Positions 27,454 through 35,482 of a stretch of DNA of 64,000 nucleotides are shown piece by piece. The notes beneath the pieces are model-generated. The model made no database searches, was not told the origin of the DNA, and saw only the letters and a program-made list of their open reading frames with translations. Source of the DNA: Comamonas sp. BIGb0152 (GTDB taxonomy: Bacteria > Pseudomonadota > Gammaproteobacteria > Burkholderiales > Burkholderiaceae_C). The DNA lies in contig NZ_JANUDY010000013.1 of NCBI RefSeq assembly GCF_024809975.1, positions 48,891-112,890 of the forward strand, given 5' to 3'. Position 1 is the stretch's first letter, and every line of letters starts with the position of its first letter. The translations under genes were made by a program, and so were the position numbers.

Positions 27454-29130
27454 GTGTTGAGACTTTTGAAATCCCTGCGATTGAACCCGGTACAGCTCAG
27501 CTGGGTTACCGCTCTTTTCTTCACCACCGTCGGCAATCTGGTGCTGTGGCAAAGCTTATGGGCCAAGGTCGAGGTCAACAGCCTGCACAGCCTGTTGTTC
27601 TTCCTCAGCCTGCCCGTCTTTCTTTTCTGCTTTTTGAACCTGCTCCTCGCGCCGGTGCTGGCCCTGCCCTATGTGCGCAAGCCCGTGCTGGCCATGCTGC
27701 TCATCGTCAGCGCCAGCTGCAGTTATTTCATGTACCACTACCAGGTGCTGATTGACCGCAGCATGGTCCAGAACTTTTTCGAGACCAACCAGGCCGAGCT
27801 CCAATCGTACTTTTCGGCCCCTTTGCTGCTGACCATCCTGGCACTAGGCGTGTTGCCCGCTGGTCTGCTGGTGTTGCTGCCAAGCAAAAAACTGCGCAGC
27901 CCCTGGCACACCGCGATCTGGTGGCTGTGCAATATCGCGGTCACCTCCGCGGTGCTGGCAGCCGTGGCCATGCTGTTCTACAAGGACTACGCCTCACTGC
28001 TGCGCAATCACCGGGAGATCAGAAACCAGGTGCTGTTCTTCAACTTTGTGCACAACACCAAGAGCTATCTCAAGCGCAAGCACCAGGCGCAGTCCCTGCC
28101 GCTACGGGCCGTGGCCGAAGATGCCCAGCGCATTCCGGATGCCGCGCCCCGCCGCCCCAAGCTCATCATTGCCGTCATCGGTGAGACTGCACGCGCCCAG
28201 AACTTCCAGCTCAATGGCTATCCACGTGCCACCAATCCCGAACTCTCGCAGCGCGACGACATCATCAGCTTCAAAAACGTGTCCTCCTGCGGCACATCCA
28301 CCGCCGTGTCCGTGCCCTGCATGTTCTCGCGCATGGCTCGCCCACAATTCGACAACGTGCGCGCAGCGACCGAAGAGAACCTGCTGGACATCTTGCAGCG
28401 CACGGGGGTGGACATCCTCTGGCGCAACAACAACAACGGCGGCTGCAAGGGCGTGTGTACCCGCCTGCCCACCGACGACATGCCCCAGCTGAAAGTCGCC
28501 GAACTCTGCGCCAACCAGGATGGAAGCTGTTACGACGAGGTACTGCTGCATGCACTCGACACGCGCATCGACGCCATGCAAGGTGATGCGCTGGTCGTGC
28601 TGCACCAGTTGGGCAGCCATGGACCCACGTACTTTGAGCGCTACCCGGCAGACGCAAGCGTCTTTGGCCCCACCTGCAACAGCAACCAAATCCAGAAATG
28701 CAGCAACGAGGCACTGACCAACACCTACGACAACACCCTGGTCTACACCGACCGCCAGCTGAGCAACACCATCACGCTGCTGCAACGCTATTCGGACCAA
28801 CGCGACGTCGCGATGGTCTACCTCTCTGACCACGGGGAGTCGCTGGGCGAGGGAGGCCTGTTCCTGCACGGCACGCCGTACCTGCTGGCACCCAAAGCGC
28901 AAACGCAGGTGCCGATGCTGATGTGGTTCTCACCGGGATTTGCACAGAATGCGCGTCTGGACCTCTCCTGCCTTCGCAAGCGTGCAGACGGCGAAGGCTT
29001 CAGCCACGACCATTTCTACCACTCGATGCTGGGGCTTTTCGATGTGCAAACCCGGGTCTACCAGTCGCAGCTCGACCTGTTTGCCCCCTGCCGGCCCATG
29101 CGCACAGCGCCGCTCAGCCTGGCTTCTTAA
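27454..29130 (+). CDS. eptA: Lipid A phosphoethanolamine transferase, EptA/MCR-like
   Basis: A 558-residue inner-membrane enzyme with five N-terminal membrane segments (to about residue 180) and a periplasmic sulfatase-fold domain. The metal/catalytic elements are IGETARAQNFQLNGY (metal Glu), SSCGTSTAVSVPCMFSRMAR with the nucleophile Thr, YLSDHGESLGEGGLFLHG and GFSHDHFYHSMLG. Paired Cys residues (NNGGCKGVC, LCANQDGSC, TCNSNQIQKC) match the disulfides of the family. It moves phosphoethanolamine from phosphatidylethanolamine to lipid A, which lowers affinity for polymyxins. The GTG at 27454-27456 is chosen because TGGGAA lies about 6 bases upstream; a TTG start at 27415 would add 13 residues. 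It converges with dgkA. Confidence 0.93.
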   Translation: MLRLLKSLRLNPVQLSWVTALFFTTVGNLVLWQSLWAKVEVNSLHSLLFFLSLPVFLFCFLNLLLAPVLALPYVRKPVLAMLLIVSASCSYFMYHYQVLIDRSMVQNFFETNQAELQSYFSAPLLLTILALGVLPAGLLVLLPSKKLRSPWHTAIWWLCNIAVTSAVLAAVAMLFYKDYASLLRNHREIRNQVLFFNFVHNTKSYLKRKHQAQSLPLRAVAEDAQRIPDAAPRRPKLIIAVIGETARAQNFQLNGYPRATNPELSQRDDIISFKNVSSCGTSTAVSVPCMFSRMARPQFDNVRAATEENLLDILQRTGVDILWRNNNNGGCKGVCTRLPTDDMPQLKVAELCANQDGSCYDEVLLHALDTRIDAMQGDALVVLHQLGSHGPTYFERYPADASVFGPTCNSNQIQKCSNEALTNTYDNTLVYTDRQLSNTITLLQRYSDQRDVAMVYLSDHGESLGEGGLFLHGTPYLLAPKAQTQVPMLMWFSPGFAQNARLDLSCLRKRADGEGFSHDHFYHSMLGLFDVQTRVYQSQLDLFAPCRPMRTAPLSLAS

Positions 29131-29149
29131 GCGGCCTGTGCCAGCAGCG

Positions 29150-29548
29150 CTAGCCCCACAGAACCACCGTCCACACCGCAGCCACCGTCAGCAGCGCCAT
29201 GCTTTGCGCGGCGCTGCCCATGCCCTTGGCATTTTTAGAAAGCGGGTGGATCTCCAGCGAGATGCGGTCCACCACCGCCTCCAGCGCGGCGTTGAGCAGC
29301 TCCACCACCAGGCTGACCAAGCTCAACGCCAGCAACAAGGCGCGCTCTGCCGCGTCCAGGTTCACGCAAAAGGCGGTCAGGATCAACAGGCCATGCAAGG
29401 CCAGCAGTTGCCGAAAGGCAGCGTCATAGCGCAGCGCGGTGAGAAAGCCGTCACGCGCGTAGAGCAAGGTATGCAAGAGCCGGGCCAGGCCGGTTTTTCC
29501 CTGCGGGTATTGTCCTGAATCGGGGGGTGCCAAGGGTTGCATTTGCAT
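29150..29548 (-). CDS. dgkA: Diacylglycerol kinase
   Basis: A 132-residue protein with three membrane segments and the DgkA signature VVELLNAALEAVVDRISLEI followed by HPLSKNAKGMGSAAQ. It phosphorylates diacylglycerol at the inner membrane. EptA releases diacylglycerol, so the pairing with eptA recycles the by-product; similar pairs are known in other Gram-negatives. The genes converge with 19 bases between the stops. Internal start MQMQ or its second Met cannot be separated. Confidence 0.93.
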   Translation of the reverse strand: MQMQPLAPPDSGQYPQGKTGLARLLHTLLYARDGFLTALRYDAAFRQLLALHGLLILTAFCVNLDAAERALLLALSLVSLVVELLNAALEAVVDRISLEIHPLSKNAKGMGSAAQSMALLTVAAVWTVVLWG

Positions 29549-29933
29549 CTCCAGAAAACCTCACATGCCGCTAAGTATGGGAAGGAAGATGTCAGGCGTT
29601 TGTCAATGCTGGCCAAAGTGCTGCCCTGCCCAGCGGTCGTTGCATGTTTGCCTGATTGCCATGCCCCCTGCTGGCAGCCGCGAGGGCCTGTCTTGGCTCC
29701 TACCGGCTTGGATCCGACCCATCTGGCGCATCTGGCACATCCGACACATCCGACACATCTGGCACTGCAGATTTTTAGCGATGGTGCCGGTTTTCAATGC
29801 ATGTGCGCCCGGCCAAGCGGCTGCTGAACCAAGAGCCAGGCCGACCACACCTGCAGCACCCAGGGCGGCGTGGTGTACAGCCCAACGGCAGTGAATGGGC
29901 CCTAGGCTCCACCAAGGCAACTGCTGCGCCGGA
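29549..29933. other. Gene-free stretch with a 9-bp tandem repeat
   Basis: No convincing gene. It includes five tandem 9-mers at 29720-29764 (CATCTGGCG, CATCTGGCA, CATCCGACA twice, CATCTGGCA). Open frames on both strands here are short and low in protein character. Confidence 0.5.
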
Positions 29934-30629
29934 TCAGGAATCTGCGGCTTGCTGGCACCGGTCCAGGCTCCAGCCTATGCCGTGCATGGTTTTGATCAGC
30001 CCGGAGCGGAAGTTCTTGTCGATCTGCTGGCGCAAATCATGGATGTGGGTGCGCAAGGCGCCGCTTTGTGGTGGCTCGTCGCCCCAGAGCAGGTATTCCA
30101 TTTCTTGCTTTTTCACCACCGCGGGCGCAGTACGCACCAGGCACAGCAGCAATTTATGCGTGGTGGGCGTCAAGCAGATGGTCTGGCCCTGTCGCCAGGC
30201 AAGCGGCACCTGGGTGTCGACCTCCAGATCCTCCCAAACCAGGATGCCCTGCACCAGCAGCCGTTGGGAGCGGCGCACCAAAGCGTGGATACGGGCATTT
30301 AACTCCAGCAGTGCAAAGGGCTTGATCAGGTAATCATCCGCGCCATATGCCAAACCCTGTACACAGCCATCGACCTTATCGCACGCACTGAGCATCAGCA
30401 CGGGCACCGGATTTTGAAACTACTGCCGAAGTTTGCGGCACACACTCAGGCCATCGAGCCGGGGCAGTATCACATCCAGCAAGACCGCATCGTAATCATT
30501 CTGGGTGGCCATCCTCAGTCCCGTCATCCCATCGCGCGCATCATCCAGCACATAACCCAGGGGCTCCAGGAAGCCATACAGGCCGTTTACCAACTCCGGG
30601 TTATCGTCAACAATCAGCAGGCGCGTCAT
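29934..30629 (-). pseudogene. OmpR-family response regulator interrupted by an in-frame TAG
   Basis: Read through a single TAG at 30420-30422, this frame gives a full-length (231-codon) regulator. The receiver starts MTRLLIVDDNPELVNGLYGF, with phospho-Asp in DAVLLDVILPRLDGLSV, and continues after the stop with FQNPVPVLMLSACDK and YGADDYLIKPFALLEL. The winged-helix DNA-binding domain ends with LWGDEPPQSGALRTHIHDLR and MHGIGWSL. The frame is unchanged across the stop, so only one nonsense codon breaks it, in the receiver after RKLRQ. No sensor kinase is adjacent. It is either a recent pseudogene or a sequencing error; start ATG 30627-30629. Confidence 0.8.
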
Positions 30630-30973
30630 AGGCAATAGGCATATTTTTTGGCTTGAATGGCTTACTCCCGCTGAGCTAGGGTAAACCATTAAATCCATCC
30701 ATTAAATAGCGCCTCATGCCCTCCCAGTATTGATTCAAAAAGAATCTGGATTTATCAAAACCCTGAAACCAAAGGCGTTGCGCTGAACGAAGATATAGAC
30801 TTTAAACATTATTCATGTCCTTAAACTATTAAATTTTCATTATTGATAAATTTAATAGAAAACCGCCGTTGGCGGCGTCGTATACGTCGGCAGCCAGGGC
30901 AGTCCGGGCCGTCTCGGCAGCCTCTATCCGCCGGAATTCGCCTGCCCCCGCCTGCATGCCCGGACCCGGTCTT
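30630..30973. other. AT-rich gene-free stretch
   Basis: A 344-bp gap, clearly AT-richer than the rest around 30700-30870 (for example TTTAAACATTATTCATGTCC and TTGATAAATTTAATAGAAAA), between the broken regulator and the MFS gene end. It probably contained the regulator promoter. No open frame or RNA gene is recognised. Confidence 0.4.
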
Positions 30974-32209
30974 TCAACGCGTGCCCGCATCCCCTCGCTC
31001 CACCGGTGTTGCGCGGCTCCGCCCACCCAGGCCCAGCGTCAGCAACAAGGCCATCGCAGCCAAGCTGGCGGCCAGCCACAGATTGGCATACAGGCCCCAT
31101 CCATCCACCACCTGGCCCCCGGCCCAAGCGCCCAAGGCAATGCCGGTGTTGAACACACCGACGTAGAGCGCCGTCGCGATCTCGATGGCATGCGGGGCGG
31201 CCTTCATCATCCAAGTCATCAGCGCCACCGATACCCCGCCATAGGCCAGCCCCCAAAACAGCAGCACCCCGGCGCTGCCCAGCTGCGAATGGCCCAGCGC
31301 CACCAGCAGCAACGGGGTCAGCAGCAGCCCCAGGGCAATGGCCCCCAAGGTCAGCAGCGGCTGGCGCGCTGCAACCAGGCCTGCCAGAAAATTACCGGCC
31401 ATGCCAGCCAGGCCATAGGCCAGCAGCAAGCCAGCCAGCCATTGCGCTTCAAAACCGGACACCGACACCAGCAGCGGCCGCACAAAGGTAAATGCCATAA
31501 AGTGCCCGGCCACCAGCAACAGGGTAAGCAGCAGGCCGGCCTGCAGATGGCGGTTGCGCCACTGTGCAAAAAGCTGCGCGGGGCGCAGCCTGTGCTGCAC
31601 CGGCAGCGCCGGCATCACCGCCAGATGGAGCAGCAGCACCAGGCCGCTGAACACGGCCATCGCAGCAAAGGCCCAGCGCCAACCGGCCCCCTCGCCGATC
31701 AGCGCCCCGATCGGCACCCCCAGCACTGAGGCTGCGGCAACACCGCCAAAGATGACCGAGGTCGCCAGCCCAATGGCGTGGGCAGGCACCAGCCGCGCCG
31801 CCAGGCCGCCAGCCATCGCCCATATGCCGCCGATGCACAGGCCCAGCAGCACCCGGGCTGCCAGCATCCAGCCCCAGTGGGGCGCCAGCGCCGAGGCCGC
31901 ATTGGCGATTACCAACAGGCCCAGCAGTACCGCCAGCATGCTGCGCCGGTCCATGCCGCCGGCCAACACCACCACCAGCGGCGCAAACAAGGCCGCGAGC
32001 AGGGCCGGCAAGGACAGCATCAGCCCGGCTTGCCCGGTAGAAATCGCCAGCGAATGCGCGATGGCGGTGAGCAGGCCGACCGGCAGCATTTCGGTGGTGA
32101 CCACCGAAAAAGTGGCCAGGCCTGCGGCGATGACGGCAGGCCAGGGATTGGGGGCCGTGTCTACCGCGTTGTCAGTGGCGCTGCGAGGCATGTTTCGCTT
32201 CCTGGTCAT
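30974..32209 (-). CDS. MFS transporter, DHA1/AraJ-like
   Basis: A 411-residue, 12-segment major facilitator. Early segments carry FSVVTTEMLPVGLLTAIAHS, typical of the sugar-efflux/AraJ-like exporters, and GGMDRRSMLAVLLGLLVIAN as motif A. The ATG overlaps the stop of the upstream MFS gene (ATGA, 32206-32209), so both pumps are made from one message under the TetR gene. A start at 32191 (MPRSATDN) is also possible. Substrate unknown. Confidence 0.88.
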   Translation of the reverse strand: MTRKRNMPRSATDNAVDTAPNPWPAVIAAGLATFSVVTTEMLPVGLLTAIAHSLAISTGQAGLMLSLPALLAALFAPLVVVLAGGMDRRSMLAVLLGLLVIANAASALAPHWGWMLAARVLLGLCIGGIWAMAGGLAARLVPAHAIGLATSVIFGGVAAASVLGVPIGALIGEGAGWRWAFAAMAVFSGLVLLLHLAVMPALPVQHRLRPAQLFAQWRNRHLQAGLLLTLLLVAGHFMAFTFVRPLLVSVSGFEAQWLAGLLLAYGLAGMAGNFLAGLVAARQPLLTLGAIALGLLLTPLLLVALGHSQLGSAGVLLFWGLAYGGVSVALMTWMMKAAPHAIEIATALYVGVFNTGIALGAWAGGQVVDGWGLYANLWLAASLAAMALLLTLGLGGRSRATPVERGDAGTR

Positions 32210-33438
32210 GGCAGCGTGGCCCAGCGTTGCGGGGCAGCCTGCGGTGCGGCTGCATCACGCCCGCGCAAACGCCGCGCCGCCAACCACGCCAGCAGCAGCA
32301 CCACCAGCCCCGCCACAGCCGCCACCGCCATGCCAGCCCGGGCACCCCCCTCTTGCACCACCCGCCCCGCCAGTGCTGCGCCCAGGCCCACGCCCACATT
32401 CAGCCCTGCCAGCAGCCAGGTCATGCCCTCGGTCGCCTGGTGCGCGGGCACCAGGCGCTCGACCAGCGACATCGCCACCACCATCGTCGGCGCAAAACAC
32501 AGCCCTGCCAGCAGCACCGCGCCGGCCAGCGCGGGGATGCTGCCCACCAGCAGCAACGGCAAGGTGCTCAAGGCAGTGGCCAGGCCGCCCAGCCCCAGCA
32601 GGCGGGGCAAAGGCGTGGGCAGTTTGAGCGCGCCAAACAGCAAACCAGCGCCGCAGGAGCCCAGCGCATAGGCGGCCAGCACGGCGCTGGCCCAGCCCGG
32701 CTCACCCAGTTGCGCTGCAAAGGCCAGGCTGACGATATCCACCGTGCCGACGATGACGCCCATGGCGGCCATCAAGCAGGCCAGCTGCGCGACATGGGGC
32801 AGCGCGATCACCGCCACCGCATCTGCGCTGCGCTTGCCCCGCGCCAGCACCGCTGGCTCGGTACTGCGCTGCGCCACCAAGGCAACAACGCCCAAGGCCA
32901 GCAGCAGCCCCGCCGCCAGCGGCCCTGCCTGCGGAAACACCGCCAGGCACAGGCCTATCGCCAGCGGCGGCCCGGCGATAAAGCTCAGCTCGTCGAGCAC
33001 GGTCTCCAGCGAATAAGCGGTCTGCAAACGCGGCTCTCCACGGTAGAGCGCGGTCCAACGGGCCCGCAGCATCGCAGACATGCTTGGCATGCAACCGGCC
33101 AGCACCGCCCCGACAAACAAGGTCCAGTCCGGCGCCTGCCACCAGGTGCTGGCCAGCAAAACCGCCAGACCGGTGGCGCTGAGCCCCGTGGCCCAGGGCA
33201 GCACCCGGCCTTGGCCATGCCGGTCCACCAGCTTCGAGGTGTGCGGTGACAGCAGCGCATAGCTCAGCACAAAGGCCGCAGACACCGCCCCCGCCAGCGC
33301 ATAGCTGCCGCGCAGCTGAGACAGCATGGTGATGATGCCGATCCCCATCATCGGCAACGGAAGGCGGGCCAGCAGGCCCGCCAGGCTAAAGGCAGTAGAG
33401 CCGGGCGCGGCAAAAAGTTCTCGGTAGGTGTGGAGCAT
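32206..33438 (-). CDS. MFS transporter
   Basis: A 410-residue, 12-segment major facilitator with motif A-like HTSKLVDRHGQGRVLPWATG after segment 2. AGGAAG lies 5 bases before the ATG at 33436-33438. It is divergent from tetR, with one operator-like palindrome about 52 bases upstream of its start. Two unrelated pumps in one operon is unusual; they may handle related toxic compounds. Substrate unknown. Confidence 0.88.
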   Translation of the reverse strand: MLHTYRELFAAPGSTAFSLAGLLARLPLPMMGIGIITMLSQLRGSYALAGAVSAAFVLSYALLSPHTSKLVDRHGQGRVLPWATGLSATGLAVLLASTWWQAPDWTLFVGAVLAGCMPSMSAMLRARWTALYRGEPRLQTAYSLETVLDELSFIAGPPLAIGLCLAVFPQAGPLAAGLLLALGVVALVAQRSTEPAVLARGKRSADAVAVIALPHVAQLACLMAAMGVIVGTVDIVSLAFAAQLGEPGWASAVLAAYALGSCGAGLLFGALKLPTPLPRLLGLGGLATALSTLPLLLVGSIPALAGAVLLAGLCFAPTMVVAMSLVERLVPAHQATEGMTWLLAGLNVGVGLGAALAGRVVQEGGARAGMAVAAVAGLVVLLLAWLAARRLRGRDAAAPQAAPQRWATLP

Positions 33439-33489
33439 GGGTTCTTCCTGCGCCCCGGCTTGCCAACGCAGGCCTGGGCAGCGACAATA

Positions 33490-33504
33490 CATACAAGGCG
33501 TATG
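33490..33504. promoter_or_regulatory. TetR operator 1, CATAC-N5-GTATG
   Basis: Perfect inverted repeat CATAC AAGGC GTATG, 52 bases upstream of the MFS start at 33438. The same arms and spacing occur at 33544-33558. Confidence 0.75.
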
Positions 33505-33543
33505 AATAAAATCTTATCGCCATATGCCCGCTCTGTAAATAAT

Positions 33544-33558
33544 CATACGTACTGTATG
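33544..33558. promoter_or_regulatory. TetR operator 2, CATAC-N5-GTATG
   Basis: Perfect inverted repeat CATAC GTACT GTATG, ending 14 bases before the tetR start. Same arms as operator 1; the two centres are 54 bases apart. Confidence 0.75.
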
Positions 33559-33572
33559 TAAGGAGATTCTGC

Positions 33573-34169
33573 ATGGTTCGTCGCACCCGCGCCGAGATGG
33601 AAGCCACCCGCGCCAGCCTGCTGGCCACTGCCCGCAAAGTGTTGGCACAGCACGGCTATGCCGATACCTCAATGGACGATTTGACCGCCCAGGCCGGCCT
33701 GACCCGAGGCGCGCTGTACCACCACTTTGGCGACAAAAAGGGTTTGCTGGCCGCCGTGGTGGCGCAGATCGATGACGAGATGGACGCCCGACTGCAAGCC
33801 ATCTCGGACGGCGCAGAGGACGCCTGGCAAGGCTTTCGCCAACGCTGCCACGCCTACCTGCAAATGGCACTGGAGCCAGAAATCCAGCGCATTGTGTTGC
33901 GCGATGCCCGGGCCGTCTTGGGCGGTGCCTCCCCCGATTCGCAGCGCCATTGCCTGCAGTCCATGCAGGGGCTGATCGCTGCGCTGATGGTGCAAGGCAC
34001 AGTGACCCGGGCCGATCCGCAGGCGCTGGCCTCGCTCATCTACGGAAGCCTGGCCGAGGCGGCCTTCTGGATTGCCGAGGGAGAGGATGGTGCTGCACGC
34101 CTGGCGCAAGCCGCAGTAGCGCTGGATTTGCTGCTGCGCGGCCTGCTGGCAGCGCCCGCCAAGGCATAG
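33573..34169 (+). CDS. TetR-family repressor
   Basis: A 198-residue TetR protein: HTH at about residues 12-58 (AQHGYADTSMDDLTAQAGLT then RGALYHHFGDKKGLL) and an all-helical ligand domain. AAGGAG stands 8 bases before the ATG. It is divergent from the two-pump operon, with two identical-arm palindromes between them, so it very likely represses both itself and the pumps until a substrate binds. Confidence 0.93.
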   Translation: MVRRTRAEMEATRASLLATARKVLAQHGYADTSMDDLTAQAGLTRGALYHHFGDKKGLLAAVVAQIDDEMDARLQAISDGAEDAWQGFRQRCHAYLQMALEPEIQRIVLRDARAVLGGASPDSQRHCLQSMQGLIAALMVQGTVTRADPQALASLIYGSLAEAAFWIAEGEDGAARLAQAAVALDLLLRGLLAAPAKA

Positions 34170-34380
34170 CGCCGCCGTTCAAGCCTGGGTTGATGCGCCG
34201 CAAAGGGCAGCGCCGGTCGCGTCGGAACCTGCAGTCACTGCGCTGCGCCGTTGGGTGACGTGCGGGCGCCGCTGTCCACTACGGGCAGGCAAGCGGGCAG
34301 ACTACAGCCAGCGCAGCAGCGCAGCCTTAAGCTGAAATGGCAGCGAATCTGATGCTGTGCAACCCCTTCAGGAGACCACC

Positions 34381-34530
34381 ATGAGCAACCAGCAACAACC
34401 CAACCAAAACCCCAACGGCCAACCTGCAGACAAGCAGCAAGAGCAAAGCAACCAGCAGCGCCCTGGCCAGCAGCAGCAACCGGGCCGTGAGCAAAACCAG
34501 CCCCAGCAGGAACAGGCGCAACAGCAGTAA
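34381..34530 (+). CDS. Gln-rich 49-residue protein
   Basis: A small frame MSNQQQPNQNPNGQPADKQQ... ending EQAQQQ and TAA, preceded by a strong AGGAGA 6 bases upstream, so it is probably translated. About 45% Gln with Asn, Pro and Gly; no hydrophobic residue run, no Cys, no aromatic residue: it should be fully disordered. The upstream 210 bp (34170-34380) contain no other gene, and a strong hairpin follows at 34594-34615. I do not recognise a family; low-complexity hydrophilin-like stress proteins are a possible comparison. Confidence 0.65.
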   Translation: MSNQQQPNQNPNGQPADKQQEQSNQQRPGQQQQPGREQNQPQQEQAQQQ

Positions 34531-34593
34531 ATGCCGTGGCCATTGTTGGCAATAGATGGCAGTAGATGGCTATCGGTGGCAATTGCCCAAGAA

Positions 34594-34615
34594 AAAGCCC
34601 GCAGATGCGGGCTTT
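34594..34615 (+). terminator. Terminator-like hairpin after the Gln-rich gene
   Basis: AAAGCCCGCA (34594-34603) pairs exactly with TGCGGGCTTT (34606-34615) across two bases, giving a GC-core stem ending in a TTT tract. It lies 63 bases after the small gene. Confidence 0.6.
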
Positions 34616-34640
34616 GTAGTGTGTCGCCAAGGCTCGTGTG

Positions 34641-34783
34641 CACCACCCTGGGCGTAGGGAGTGGTCGCGGATCGCAATGGGCCGCCAGCTGGCTATCGCC
34701 GCCAATAGCGGGCTATTGGCAAACCAAGACAAGGCGGGCAGATCACCGCAGCCCACGTTCAGACCACGGCAGGGAGTTTTGCC
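34641..34783. repeat. Intergenic palindromic repeat, copy A
   Basis: Shares with copies B (45404-45552) and C (50786-50956) the blocks GTCGCGGATCG/GACGCGGATCG near the left, a central palindrome GCCAATAGC-GG-GCTATTGGC (34701-34720), and CAGACCACGGCAGGGAGTTT at the right (34770s). The outer ends are more worn than in copy C. It supplies the last codons and the stop of the small frame at 34759-34962. Confidence 0.65.
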
Positions 34784-34962
34784 AAATGCCCTTGGGGGCG
34801 AAACTGCGGCTGGTAATGCTTCAATGCCAATTCCACATCCTGCAAACGGTCGGATTGCGCAGACCCCAACAAGGGCTCTAAATCCCGCAAACCCACCACT
34901 TCCAGTTCCAGACGCTCGTACTGCGCTTGTGTCACCACAAGCAATTTTTGGGCTTGTCGCAT
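34759..34962 (-). CDS. Small hypothetical protein, 67 aa
   Basis: Frame from ATG 34960-34962 (MRQAQKLLVVTQAQYERLEL...) with AGGCGG 5 bases upstream. Residues 1-50 look like an amphipathic helical protein; the last nine residues (HLAKLPAVV) and the stop come from the end of repeat copy A, so the original C-terminus may have been lost or reshaped. Family unknown. Confidence 0.45.
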   Translation of the reverse strand: MRQAQKLLVVTQAQYERLELEVVGLRDLEPLLGSAQSDRLQDVELALKHYQPQFRPQGHLAKLPAVV

Positions 34963-35081
34963 GGGACCGCCTTTCTGCCTGGCGCATCGAGATATTGATC
35001 CAGGCAATATCACCTTACCGCTGGGCGATAGGTTTGCAAAGCCCATTTTTACTTGCCCACCGGGGCTGGACATAGCCAGGT

Positions 35082-35276
35082 TCAATCCTTGGGTGGCTTC
35101 CAGGCGCCAGCCGTGATGGGGCTGGTCAGTTGCTCAATCTTGGCATCGATCAGCGACAGACGGGCATGTTCAATCGTGCCTTCGGCGGGCGCGTTGGCGA
35201 GCAACTCGGCCCCCTGGTTTTTCAAGGATTCCAAATAGGCATCCTTTTCCTGGTCATTCTTGCGCTGTTCCGACAT
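35082..35276 (-). CDS. Small hypothetical protein, 64 aa
   Basis: Start ATG 35274-35276 preceded by GGAGG 6 bases upstream. Sequence MSEQRKNDQEKDAYLESLKN... with the core HARLSLIDAKIEQLTSP. Hydrophilic, helical, no signal. A relative with the core ARLSLIDAKLEQ is found, frameshifted, at 55562-55901. Function unknown; genes nearby are stress-type (ku, ligD, otsBA). Confidence 0.65.
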   Translation of the reverse strand: MSEQRKNDQEKDAYLESLKNQGAELLANAPAEGTIEHARLSLIDAKIEQLTSPITAGAWKPPKD

Positions 35277-35482
35277 GCTGGCCTCCACGGTTCTGGTAGG
35301 CGAAACTGTAACAAATTCAGGCAAAAATACCAGCCACTCCGCAGGAAATTACAGCAATAACTTAAAAAGTCCTACACGGATTGAAGAAAGCACAGTGCTT
35401 ATTATTTATCGGATGAATGTTCATCCCAAGCAGCGGAGACCCGACCCAGACGCAGGCTCCACACAGAGGCATGCGCGCAGGC

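Noticed and set aside
28102..28902. 266-codon minus-strand frame inside eptA
   Set aside because: Fully antisense to eptA catalytic domain, which has all active-site motifs.
29720..29764. Five 9-bp direct repeats, considered as a CRISPR or iteron array
   Set aside because: Units are contiguous with no spacers, only 45 bp in all, and no replication or cas gene is near.
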